NCBI GenBank assembly: GCA_965223585.1
Contig: CBDCWW010000014.1
Coordinates: 496,001 to 560,000, forward strand
Source: CBDCVN01 sp965223585
Lineage (GTDB): Bacteria; Deinococcota; Deinococci; Deinococcales; Trueperaceae
DNA length: 64,000 nt
Reading direction: 5' to 3'
Part shown: piece by piece, positions 15,495 to 25,000 of the stretch
Numbering within the stretch: the stretch's first letter is position 1
How the letters are laid out: the number at the start of each line of letters is the position of its first letter
Program-made: the position numbers and the translations under genes
Notes under the pieces: model-generated
What the model saw: the letters and a program-made list of their open reading frames with translations, nothing else
The model's database searches: none
Told to the model about the DNA's origin: nothing

Positions 15495-17474
15495 ATGCTA
15501 AAGAAACTGTTTACTCTAATTCTCTTTTGGGGTTTAATGCTTACCAACACCATGGCACAAGAATACTCTCTAGAAAGCTCAATAAGAGCCCCTGATTTTC
15601 CTAAAAATGTTGATTGGTTTAATACTGCTAGCCCTCTTAGCTTAGCTGATCTAAAAGGTAAAATGGTCCTACTAGATTTTTGGACCTATGGCTGCATTAA
15701 CTGCATGCATGTAATTCCTGACTTAAAGAAACTTGAAGAAAAATACGCTGATGAGCTAGTAGTTATTGGTGTTCACTCAGCAAAATTTGATAACGAAGGT
15801 CAGAGCGAGAACATTCGTAATATTATCTTGCGTTATGAACTCGAGCACCCAGTAGTAAATGATAAAGACTTTGCTATTTGGCGAAGTTACACCGCTAGGG
15901 CGTGGCCCACTTTAGTTTTAATTAACCCTAATGCTCGAGTGATTACTGCCCGTCCTGGTGAAGGAGTTTTTGCTCATTTTGATCCTATTATTAGTGAGGC
16001 CATTGAGTATTTTGATGCCAAAGGGGAAATTAATAGAGAGCCAATTAATTTTGAACTAGAACAACGTAATGTAGATTCACAACTACTTTTCCCCGGTAAG
16101 GTACTAGCCGATGGGGCTGGCAATAGACTCTTCATTGCCGACTCTAATCATAACCGTATAGTAATAAGCGACCTTGAAGGCAATGTTTTAGAGGTAATAG
16201 GCAATGGTGAATCAGCCCTTGCCAATGGTAGTTTCTCTGAAACCAGTTTCTTTAGACCACAAGGCCTTACTCTAGCAAACGAAAACACACTTTACGTTGC
16301 CGATACTGAAAATCATGCTATAAGAAGAGTTGACCTTAGCAACCGAACGGTAGAAACAGTAGCTGGTATAGGTGAGCAAGTATATATGCGTTTTAAGAAC
16401 AAACCTGCCAAAGAAGCAGGCTTAAACTCACCTTGGGATGTGCTTTACCACGAAGGGCTAGTATACATTGCTATGGCTGGACAGCACCAACTTTGGGTTT
16501 ATGATCCTGTTAATGAGGAAGTGCATTTATATGCTGGAACAGGCCGTGAAGAACTTAAAGATGGCCCATTAGATAGTGCAGGTCTAAACCAACCAAGTGG
16601 ATTAGCCACTAACGGAGAAAAACTATTCTTTGCAGATAGCGAAGCTAGCGCCATTCGTGCCATAAATTTATCTGGACCAAGCGAGATAGAAACAATTGTA
16701 GGAACAGGGCTTTTTGACTTTGGTGATGCAGATGGTGTTGGTGATCAAGTGCGCTTACAACATCCTCTAGGGGTAGTTCACCATCAGGGACTACTTTATG
16801 TAGCAGATACCTATAACAGTAAAATCAAACAATTGGCACCTGAAGGACGTGAAACTGTAAGGTTTGCTGGCAGTGAAGCAGGCCTACAAGACGATATGAC
16901 TTTTAAAGCCAAATTTAATGAACCCGGTGGGCTTAGCATTGCTGGTAATAATTTGTATGTTGCAGATACTAACAACCACGCCATTCGTGTTATAGATTTA
17001 GATAGTAAAGAAGTTACCACTTTAATGCTATTAGACAGAGAAAGCAAGCTGACAAGGGAGAATTCCCCTTATGATATACCTTATGATATAAAAGTTGTTA
17101 GATTAGAGCCCCAAACAGTAAAAGCAGGACAAAGCAACATTCAACTTAATCTAAATTTCCCTAAGGGCTACAAAGTTAATGACGTAGCTCCCTTTACTAT
17201 GCTTTGGCAAAGTAGTGATTCTACAGTCAACTTAAGTGAGGCTGCTGAACAAAGGATACTTGAGCCCAGCTTTCCACTAGAAATTCCTCTACAACTAAAT
17301 AAGGGTAAGGCTATTCTTGCAGGTGAATTGCTTATCTACTACTGCGAGGTAGAAACAGCAGCGATTTGTTTAATTGATGAAGTGCGCCTAGAAGTACCCA
17401 TAGAAGTACAAGATCTTGGTAATGATTACATTATGGCAAATTATGATGTGCCAGAGCTTGTTGATGATTATTGA
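15495..17474 (+). CDS. Secreted thioredoxin-like/NHL-repeat protein (NHLRC2-like)
   Basis: The 659-aa protein has a signal peptide (ends near MAQ, residue 22). A thioredoxin-like TlpA/AhpC-TSA domain has WTYGCINC with C67 and C70. A six-bladed NHL propeller follows, shown by recurring GNRLFIADSNHNRI, NTLYVADTENHAIRR and NNLYVADTNNHAIRV motifs. A C-terminal beta domain holds two cysteines (YYCEVETAAIC). This architecture matches the NHLRC2 family, whose redox substrate is unknown. It likely acts outside the cytoplasmic membrane. No Shine-Dalgarno is evident; GTATAAAGACATA precedes the ATG, so a leaderless mRNA is possible. Two CTCGAG sites occur. Confidence 0.88.
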   Translation: MLKKLFTLILFWGLMLTNTMAQEYSLESSIRAPDFPKNVDWFNTASPLSLADLKGKMVLLDFWTYGCINCMHVIPDLKKLEEKYADELVVIGVHSAKFDNEGQSENIRNIILRYELEHPVVNDKDFAIWRSYTARAWPTLVLINPNARVITARPGEGVFAHFDPIISEAIEYFDAKGEINREPINFELEQRNVDSQLLFPGKVLADGAGNRLFIADSNHNRIVISDLEGNVLEVIGNGESALANGSFSETSFFRPQGLTLANENTLYVADTENHAIRRVDLSNRTVETVAGIGEQVYMRFKNKPAKEAGLNSPWDVLYHEGLVYIAMAGQHQLWVYDPVNEEVHLYAGTGREELKDGPLDSAGLNQPSGLATNGEKLFFADSEASAIRAINLSGPSEIETIVGTGLFDFGDADGVGDQVRLQHPLGVVHHQGLLYVADTYNSKIKQLAPEGRETVRFAGSEAGLQDDMTFKAKFNEPGGLSIAGNNLYVADTNNHAIRVIDLDSKEVTTLMLLDRESKLTRENSPYDIPYDIKVVRLEPQTVKAGQSNIQLNLNFPKGYKVNDVAPFTMLWQSSDSTVNLSEAAEQRILEPSFPLEIPLQLNKGKAILAGELLIYYCEVETAAICLIDEVRLEVPIEVQDLGNDYIMANYDVPELVDDY

Positions 17475-17482
17475 CTTTAGTT

Positions 17483-18100
17483 TTAGATCACTCGTATTGA
17501 TGCCTCAACCGTTATTTGTACTGCTTTAACTACAGCCTCAAAAGACATGCTAGTAAAATCACCATCCTTGTTTAAAGTTTGATTGTGGACGTGAGGCAAG
17601 TGAAAAAAGCCTGCTTTTATAGGCAACTCCTTTGTAGCAATACAGTGCATTACGCTGTAAAACAACCTGTTACATAAATAAGTTCCTGCAGAATTTGAGA
17701 TTTCTGCGGGAATGCTTGCTTTTATCAACTTTCTGACGATTTCATTAATTGGCAACGTTGAAAAGTAACCAACAGGAGCACCTTTAATAATTGGTTCGTC
17801 TTTTGGTTGATTACCTATATTGTCAGGAATCTTGAAGTCGTCAGTATTGATGGCAACACGTTCAGGGGTAAAGTGAAGGCGGCTATCGGCTTCTCCAAGC
17901 ATAATTATCACATCAGGTTTTTGCTCGAGAATATAGCGAAAAGCTATTTCTACAGCTTGAAAGCGGCTTACAGGCAACTCAACTACTTTGATTTGTACTC
18001 TTTCAAATCTCATTGCTTTTATTGCTTTAACAACTTCAAGAGAGGAGTTTACAGTTTTTCCAGCAAATGGTTCGAAAGCTGTCAACAAAAGTTTCTTCAT
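17483..18100 (-). CDS. pcp: Pyrrolidone-carboxylate (pyroglutamyl) peptidase I
   Basis: The 205-aa cytosolic cysteine peptidase removes N-terminal pyroglutamate from peptides. The start MKKLLLTAFEPFAG is typical. The catalytic triad is present at the expected spacing: E80 (FTPERVAIN), C143 (SAGTYLCN) and H167 (FFHLPH). The length is close to the family norm. The gene converges on the NHL protein with 8 bp between stops, and no partner gene is evident. Confidence 0.95.
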   Translation of the reverse strand: MKKLLLTAFEPFAGKTVNSSLEVVKAIKAMRFERVQIKVVELPVSRFQAVEIAFRYILEQKPDVIIMLGEADSRLHFTPERVAINTDDFKIPDNIGNQPKDEPIIKGAPVGYFSTLPINEIVRKLIKASIPAEISNSAGTYLCNRLFYSVMHCIATKELPIKAGFFHLPHVHNQTLNKDGDFTSMSFEAVVKAVQITVEASIRVI

Positions 18101-18284
18101 ATGGTATAGATAAATTTATGTCCCCGTACCGTAAGATATCATCCTGAATATTTCCCCTTAAGAGGGCAGCAGGTAAACTACGCGAGGAATCTCTTATTAC
18201 GTTAAGCTATGTACATTAGTCACTATGCTCCTAAGCATAACATATGTGCTACAGCAGTGAACTTCTGCTTTAGAAAAGCCTTTA

Positions 18285-19139
18285 ATGCCCAATATCTCCT
18301 CATTAAAAACACTACTTGCTACTAGTTTTGCGCTTGTTGCCTTTGCAGCAAACTCTGTCTTCTGCCGATTAGCATTGGGAGAAATTTCTATTGATGCCTC
18401 GAGCTTTACAATAATAAGATTGCTTTCTGGTGCTGCAGTACTTTTATTAATACTAAAGCTATTTGGTAAAAAGACTCGCTCTGTATCCAAAGGTAGTTGG
18501 CAAGCCTCCGCCATGCTTTTTATTTATGCAGCCACTTTTTCTTTTGCTTATATTTCCCTAGAAACTGGAACTGGTGCTCTTATCTTATTTGGATCGGTAC
18601 AACTCACAATGCTAACCATCACGGTAATTTCAGGAAATAGACTGCGACTATTAGAGTGGGTAGGGGTATTGATTGCCCTTGTGGGCTTTGTTTACTTAGT
18701 ATTGCCTAAAGTAACAACCCCTTCTTTTAGTGGCTTTCTTCTTATGGCTACATCTGGTATAGCGTGGGGCAGTTATACGCTTATGGGCAGAAAATCAACA
18801 AGCCCACTATCCGATACTACCTACAACTTTACCCGCACTTTACCTCTTATTATCGTGCTAGGAATATTCTTTATCCAAAGTTCACACCTCTCCCAAACAG
18901 GTGTTATTTGGGCTGTTTCTTCTGGGGTCTTGGCCTCAGGGATTGGTTACACAATTTGGTATACAGCCCTTGGTGGTTTATCGGCAACTGTAGCTGCTAT
19001 AGCACAACTGCTGGTCCCTGTTATTGCTGCTTTGGGAGGATTAGTATTTGTTTCTGAACCCATATCACTTAGGTTCCTGTTTTCCGCTGCTATGATTCTT
19101 GGAGGTATAGCATTAGTTATTCTGGGGAAATCAAAATAA
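18285..19139 (+). CDS. EamA/DMT family transporter
   Basis: The 284-aa membrane protein has about ten transmembrane segments arranged as two EamA halves. The second half is marked by SGIAWGSYTLMGRK and the region LASGIGYTIWYTALGG, with a Pro-bearing LLVPVIAALGG near the end. DMT-superfamily members export metabolites or amino acids; the substrate is unknown. The first half contains a CTCGAG site. No operon partner is seen. Confidence 0.9.
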   Translation: MPNISSLKTLLATSFALVAFAANSVFCRLALGEISIDASSFTIIRLLSGAAVLLLILKLFGKKTRSVSKGSWQASAMLFIYAATFSFAYISLETGTGALILFGSVQLTMLTITVISGNRLRLLEWVGVLIALVGFVYLVLPKVTTPSFSGFLLMATSGIAWGSYTLMGRKSTSPLSDTTYNFTRTLPLIIVLGIFFIQSSHLSQTGVIWAVSSGVLASGIGYTIWYTALGGLSATVAAIAQLLVPVIAALGGLVFVSEPISLRFLFSAAMILGGIALVILGKSK

Positions 19140-19165
19140 TGCTGACTTCCGCTAACTTTCCTTAC

Positions 19166-19387
19166 CTAACTCTTCTTCTTCTTACGATAGTTGTCCCCAA
19201 AACGCTTTTGGAACTTCTCCACTCGACCCTCAGTATCTACAAACCTTTTTTCACCTGTAAAAAAGGGATGATTACCTGACCAAACCTCAACATTTATTTC
19301 AGGCTTTGTGCTAAAGGTTTCCATAACTACTTGGCTTTCACAAATAATTTTTGTGGGCATTATCTCTGGATGAATATCTTTTTTCAT
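19166..19387 (-). CDS. rpmE: 50S ribosomal protein L31, zinc-ligand-poor form
   Basis: MKKDIHPEI at the start and HPFFTGEKRFVDTEGRVEKF towards the end are diagnostic of bacterial L31. Of the four zinc cysteines of the C+ form only the first remains (IICES); the third and fourth are W and N (VEVWSGNHPF). It is thus a C- type paralogue, which in other bacteria is favoured under zinc limitation. The lysine-rich tail (YRKKKKS) is normal for rRNA binding. It lies 28 bp after a GNAT gene and is probably cotranscribed with it. Confidence 0.93.
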   Translation of the reverse strand: MKKDIHPEIMPTKIICESQVVMETFSTKPEINVEVWSGNHPFFTGEKRFVDTEGRVEKFQKRFGDNYRKKKKS

Positions 19388-19415
19388 TAAACTTCCTTAA
19401 AGTCCTATCAAATAA

Positions 19416-20006
19416 TTACAGTTCTTTAGCATACCAATCTAGAATAGGTTTTGCATCTATCTCAAAACGATACTCAAGCGAGCGCCAAAATCCTTCTGCA
19501 GAAGGATTTTCTCCATATATACTTGCAAGAACACGGCTTACGCGTCCTTTCAAGCGTTTTTCTAAACCCCTTACAACTTGTTTACCTAAACCATTTCTTT
19601 GCACCTTAGCAGAAATCATTAATAGATTTACTGTAGCATCTCCTTTATCAGGGTAATCCAGCTTATAATCTAGATAGCCTAAAACCTCTTTTCCAGTTTC
19701 TGCATGGATTATGTCTGTTTTTAAATCACTTTGCCCCTCATCAACTACCAGTTCAACGTAACGAGAAGGGTCTTTTGTAGCTATTTCTAATTCATCTTTT
19801 ACCTCACCAAAAGTAGGCATTTCAATTGCTATAGAGTCAAAGTAGCAAGGGGTTTGCAAATAAATTTTATGTATCAGCTTTGCATCTGTTAATGTCGCAG
19901 GTTGTGTTAGTGATGAGTATGGAAGCTCTGAAGTCAAATTCATAATCACACCTAATTCATCTAAACTATATGTGCTCAAAGATAATCTTTTTAATTGATC
20001 AACCAT
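19416..20006 (-). CDS. GNAT family N-acetyltransferase
   Basis: The C-terminal part of this 196-aa protein has the GNAT acetyl-CoA loop (AKVQRNGLGKQVVRGLEKRL, with the Q-x-x-G-x-G/A pattern). It is preceded by the strand VNLLMIS and followed by ENPSAEGFWRSLEYRFE, a typical motif B. It transfers an acetyl group from acetyl-CoA to an unknown amine. A Shine-Dalgarno AAGGA is close to the ATG. Position before rpmE hints at ribosomal protein or stress-linked acetylation, but that is inference only. Confidence 0.82.
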   Translation of the reverse strand: MVDQLKRLSLSTYSLDELGVIMNLTSELPYSSLTQPATLTDAKLIHKIYLQTPCYFDSIAIEMPTFGEVKDELEIATKDPSRYVELVVDEGQSDLKTDIIHAETGKEVLGYLDYKLDYPDKGDATVNLLMISAKVQRNGLGKQVVRGLEKRLKGRVSRVLASIYGENPSAEGFWRSLEYRFEIDAKPILDWYAKEL

Positions 20007-20248
20007 AAGGAATCCTTAGTTATTATAACTTTTTAACATTTAATAAAGGCGTTATTGCATTACTTGTCCTTGTGTTGCTTAAAATTAAGTACTCACAAGG
20101 TTCAAGAAGAATACTTAATATTAGCACAAAGTATAAAGTTTTTACATTACTTGCACTTTACAAGCTTTATGCTTTGTCAAGCACAAAAAAGCCTTAAAAA
20201 TTCATAAGATTAACTATATAAAATGCTTCACTTGCCAATAGTTGGTAG

Positions 20249-21016
20249 TTAGTCTACAATCTTCCAACGAAAAAAACCTAGAAAATGTGGGTTTTCTGAC
20301 TTAGGATGCCAGTTCTTATCAGGGTGTCTACTTAGAGTATCTAAACTTAACAAACGCACTTCACCACCCTCGTCAGGGGTTAAACCCGTGTGATAAACAA
20401 TCATATTTTTGCCTAGATAAATCATACTATGGTAACCAGAGCCTTCAGCAAGAGGGTGGGCAAAAAAGAGCATATCACCACGTTGAGCCTGCGATAGGTT
20501 ACGCCCCAAAGGTACAGCAGCATGGTGCATAATTTCTTCGGCAGAAGCTAATCCTACAAGATGCCCTTCCCTTATATCATCCACTTGATAACTACCCGGG
20601 GATATACGAAAAACACTACGACTTAACTTAGGTAATGGGTAACTAAGTGTATGTACAGGAGATAGTTCTACAGATAAATAACTAAATTTATTATACCATT
20701 GTGGAGTTTTTGCTTTTAGCGCTTCTACAAAAGCGTAGCGTAAAAGTCCTGAGCAGTCTTGATATTCTATATCCCAATCAGGTGAAATACTTGTGTACTG
20801 TGCTTCGGCAATTGCAGCAAACCAATCAAGGAAGGCCTTACGTTCAGCTGTTGAAGTGATTTCAACTATATCGGGATAACCATCTAAATCACTATCTAGC
20901 TTATTATGACTGTCAAATTTTGCTGTAGCAAAAAAACTTATTAACAGGGCTATTAATAAAAAGGATACTTTTAAAACTTGAGCAATAAATTTAATGAGAG
21001 CTAAATGGACAACCAT
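20249..21016 (-). CDS. DUF1175 (YfaT-like) exported protein
   Basis: The 255-aa protein has a long N-terminal hydrophobic segment (residues 8-31) that serves as signal or anchor. It contains DSDLDGYPD, then WFAAIAEAQY, YQDCSGLLRYAFVEAL with a conserved Cys, and GYHSMIYLG with a conserved His. This Cys/His layout is that of an NlpC/P60-like papain fold and matches DUF1175. In enterobacteria this family sits next to alpha-2-macroglobulin-like genes, but none is present here. TATGAT lies 8 nt before the ATG, suggesting a leaderless mRNA. Confidence 0.78.
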   Translation of the reverse strand: MVVHLALIKFIAQVLKVSFLLIALLISFFATAKFDSHNKLDSDLDGYPDIVEITSTAERKAFLDWFAAIAEAQYTSISPDWDIEYQDCSGLLRYAFVEALKAKTPQWYNKFSYLSVELSPVHTLSYPLPKLSRSVFRISPGSYQVDDIREGHLVGLASAEEIMHHAAVPLGRNLSQAQRGDMLFFAHPLAEGSGYHSMIYLGKNMIVYHTGLTPDEGGEVRLLSLDTLSRHPDKNWHPKSENPHFLGFFRWKIVD

Positions 21017-21593
21017 TTGAAAACATCATAAAATTAAACTGTAAAAACTAAAGTTGTTGAGGATACATTTTCAAGAGGTTGAAGACTACTTTAAAGTTAG
21101 GAGTAATCTTTGAGTCATTTGAAGATCTTTTAGAATTTACTGCCCTGATGTAATTACAAATTATTGAGCACTAGACTTGTTCTGGAATAAGCTCATGTAA
21201 ATCCCACATATGTCAATTGTTTATTTTAGAGCTACCAAAATGCATAGTCTAGCAATAAAATCCTGATATAGACCTCGATCTTACACCTAATGAATTAAAT
21301 TACTAAACACTCTTTACTGCAAGGCAACACTGTTAAAGTCTATACAAAACCACTTGGCAAGAGCGAGTTAATATAAATACTTATAAATATAGAGTTGCCC
21401 CTTTATAGGAAAACTGCTGTGTTAAGTCCTACTAAAATGAATCTCAACATCATGTTGAAACAAAGGATTTTAGCTTCTAGACTGTCTACACTATACCCAA
21501 ACCTAACTTAGGAACAACTCTAAATGGGTATAAAGGATTAATTAAAACTAGATTGACAGAGGGTGCACAAGTAAGAATTAAGGAGAAAGAACC
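21017..21593. other. 577-bp intergenic region
   Basis: No gene-like frame is visible. It holds the promoters of the divergent DUF1175 and hemerythrin genes. A Shine-Dalgarno AAGGAGAAAG lies before the hemerythrin ATG, with TTGACA about 40 bp upstream at roughly 21553. Nothing else is recognised. Confidence 0.5.
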
Positions 21594-21998
21594 ATGCCAT
21601 TCACATGGACAGATGATAAATATGCTACAGGAGTAGAAGAGATTGATCAGCAACACAAGAGACTATTCAAACTCATTAACGAACTAGAAGAAGCAGTTGG
21701 AGAACCCGATTCTGAGTCAAACACCTTGAAAATAAAAAGAATAATAGTGTTTTTAGGCAGCTACACAAAAAGCCACTTTGGCTATGAAGAAGACTGTATG
21801 TTTAGAAATAAGTGCCCACTCTACAAGAAAAATGAAGATGCACACAAGAAATTTATTGGCTTTTATAAGGATATAAGAAAAGAGAGTGAGGAAAAAGGTA
21901 TTAGCAAAGAGCTAGCAAAGAAGCTATATGACACCTCAGGAAACTGGTTAGTTAACCATATAGGGAAGATTGATACTCACCTACGAGACTGTATGTAA
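21594..21998 (+). CDS. Bacteriohemerythrin with one substituted iron ligand
   Basis: The 134-aa four-helix protein binds a non-haem di-iron centre and O2. Visible ligands are H21 (IDQQHKRL), H61 and E65 (SHFGYEE), H84 (EDAHKKF), H122 (WLVNHI) and D127. The usual H-x3-H pair of helix C reads N-x3-H here, because N80 replaces the first His. Loss of one terminal His could leave an open iron site or alter O2 affinity. C68 and C74 sit where a metal- or redox-responsive pair might form. A hairpin terminator follows, so it is monocistronic. Confidence 0.92.
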   Translation: MPFTWTDDKYATGVEEIDQQHKRLFKLINELEEAVGEPDSESNTLKIKRIIVFLGSYTKSHFGYEEDCMFRNKCPLYKKNEDAHKKFIGFYKDIRKESEEKGISKELAKKLYDTSGNWLVNHIGKIDTHLRDCM

Positions 21999-22015
21999 AT
22001 TTAGCGAATTCAAAA

Positions 22016-22044
22016 CCCTCGGAGAGCCTAAAAGCTTCCGAGGG
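22016..22044 (+). terminator. Hairpin after hemerythrin gene
   Basis: The 8-bp perfect stem CCCTCGGA / TCCGAGGG has a 13-nt loop. The T run is poor, so termination may be partial. It also lies between convergent genes. Confidence 0.6.
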
Positions 22045-22093
22045 TCATGCTACATAGCATTAAAGACTCTAACTTGTAATCCTTAATGTTTTG

Positions 22094-25000
22094 CTATGGA
22101 GATTGTAAAGGTATGACTATACCTGTCTTATCTTGTCCTACTCCTAGTTGCACTGTTACACTACCTACTAAATTACGACTTGCCCCATCTGCAACAGCTC
22201 CTACATTGTAACTGTCACCTTTTAATCCATTAAGGCTAAAATTCTCTGAAGTGCCTTGTATATTTAACTTAACTGTGTCAGTAGCAGTGTCATTTGTGGC
22301 TGCACCATTTGCAGTTACCACAGCATCATCATTTGGACCGGGCAGGCCAAGAGCCTTATCTGCTCGCACAATACCAGCACCATATCTAGGACCGTTTATA
22401 TTATTATCAGTATAGGCATGGGCTTTAAGGTGATTTATAACTTGAGTAGCAGTAAAGTTAGGATTTTTTGACCAAACTAAAGCAGCTACACCTGTTACAA
22501 CAGGAGTTGCTTGCGAGGTACCAAATTTTAAGCCATAGTTATTGCCGGGCATAGTACTTATCACTGCTTCAGAGGTTGTTCCTGCAGGACAGCTTACTCC
22601 GGGGACAACTTTAGAAATATCATAGTCACCACCAAAAGCAACAATATCAAGCTTGCCACTTTCAAAGTGAGAGAAGCAAGAAGGTTCAAGCTTGCTATTA
22701 ATTGACCCTACACTCATCACTTCATCATAGCGAGCAGGATAAAGTAAAGTATTTTGTCCAAAATTACCTGCTGCAGCAATAATTAACACGCCTTCATTAG
22801 CTACTGCTTGTATAGCATCTTTTAAGGTCTGGCTATCTTGGTCCGTACCTAAACTCATATTGATAATATCTGCAGGATTGCTATTACTAACATTACCACT
22901 AATACCAGCAGCCCAACGTAAAGCTCTTGCTAAAGCATTTACAGTAGTAAAGCTACCGTTATGAAAAACTTTTCCGGGTAATATACGCATGTTTCCGCGA
23001 TAGACTACACCTGCTATCCCTTGAGAATTATCACCTCTAGCTGCAATTATGCCTGTAACATGGGTACCATGATCATCGCCAATAAAGTCAGGACTAGGAT
23101 CACTATCTTCTGTACAAACACCATTTTGTCTACCTCCACAGAAATCACGTCCCGGATAAAAAATATCTTTCAGGTCAGGATGGTCAATATCAATGCCTGA
23201 GTCAAGCACAGCAATTACTTTAGTAGTAGTAGTCTGCACATCCCAAGCCACCGGTAAGCCTGCTATAGGTACATGCCACTGCTGACGTAATTTGGCATCA
23301 TTAGGTAAAGCTTGTGATTTAACTAGATAATTTGGCTCAGCGTACTCTACATCAGGATCCTTTTCAAGAACATCTGCTAAAGTATGTAAATCATCTTTAT
23401 ACTTGTCAGGAACGTCAACAACATCAGGCAAATCTGGATCGCCAGCTTGTAAGACTTTTAAGCCAAAAGCATTTTGCACTTTAACAGCTCTGTTTTTATA
23501 AAGACTTTGTAGAGCCTGAGTAGAAAGACCTTCTAAATCATCGCTACGATACTTTACTAGAAGCTGCCCTGGAACAAAATTATCTGGTTCTTCAAGAGGG
23601 GTAATTTGTAAGGCACTAATACTAGTAGTAGATAAAACAGGTACACTAAAATCAGCCAAGCGATTTTCTGTTCTTAAACTACCGCTTATACTAGCATCTT
23701 CAGAATCACTAGCTATAATATTTAGGCTTAAAGTAACACTATCTTCTTTACCACCACCAGTACCTTTTATAGGAATAGCATACTGACCGGGCACAGCATT
23801 TTGATCTACAGAAACAGTTACAGTTGATTCACTCTTATTGCTAGCTGGTGAAAAGCTTACATTTACACCATTAGGTTCATTACTAGCGCTAAAACTTACG
23901 TTGCTATCAAAGCCTCCAATGGCATTTACTATTACTTTACTGGTAGCACTCGAGCCTGTATTAATATTCAAACTAGTAGGATCAAGCGATAAACTAAAGT
24001 TAGCAGGTACGGTATCACCTTTTATAGTTAAAGGAATATCAACAGTCTTTGTAATATTTCCACCTGTACCACTAACTGTAATAACATGATCACCTGCTGG
24101 TGCACCCGGGTCAACAGCAATAGTAAGGGCACTATAGCTATCTGAACTACCCAGTGGATTGGGATTAAACTCAGTTACTCGTACATTACTGGGAGCTGAG
24201 TCAACTTTTAAAGTGACAGAACTATTAAAGCCACCTGTGCGAGTTATCAATAAAGGAGCACCACGTATAATTACATTATCCGGTACTGGGGGAATAGGAT
24301 AGTTGGCAGTATCGTAATTAAGTTCAAAGTCACCTTCCTCCTGACCACCACCTAGCTGAGCTGACACTGCAAAACATTGCTCACCCACCTTGTAATCCAC
24401 ACATAGAACGCTTTTGTAAAGTCCTGCTTGCTGTGTTTCTAAGGGTTTTAGTGTCAAAGTAACAGGAGTAGATTCTCCACCTCTAGTCATGGCTTCCTTA
24501 GGGTTAATATTCAGCCATTCATTGATAGGAGAGCCATCGCGAGTATTTTGTTTGGTGGTGATTGTCCAACTTAATACTGAGGTAGGAGGACCACTATTGC
24601 TAATAGCGAAAGTGGCACTACCACTTTGAGTTAAAGATAAAGGTGTAATAGGTACAAAACCTTCACCTTCTTGAGCAGGACGAATAATACTAGTGACTTT
24701 AAGGTCTTGTTTTTCACCATCATTATAGTTAATTCTAAGAGTAGCACTATAACTACCGGGCCCAAGGTCTTTATTTAAACTTAAATTAACTTCTTGTGAA
24801 TCTCCACCAAAAACATTGCCAATCACAGGATCTACACTAAACCAAGGGTCAAAGTCTCCACCATCAAGAGTAATATCCCTTAACTCTATATTCCAGTCAA
24901 AGTTAGTTAAAGGATCACCCTTATTAGCTATAGTGAAAGTAGACTGATCTTCTAAGTTAATAGGATCAGAAGGAATGACAGGATCAGGGTAGCGCACTTC

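Noticed and set aside
18060..18080. tRNA T-loop-like GGTTCGAA
   Set aside because: It lies inside the pcp coding sequence and no acceptor or anticodon arms surround it. No tRNA was found in the window.
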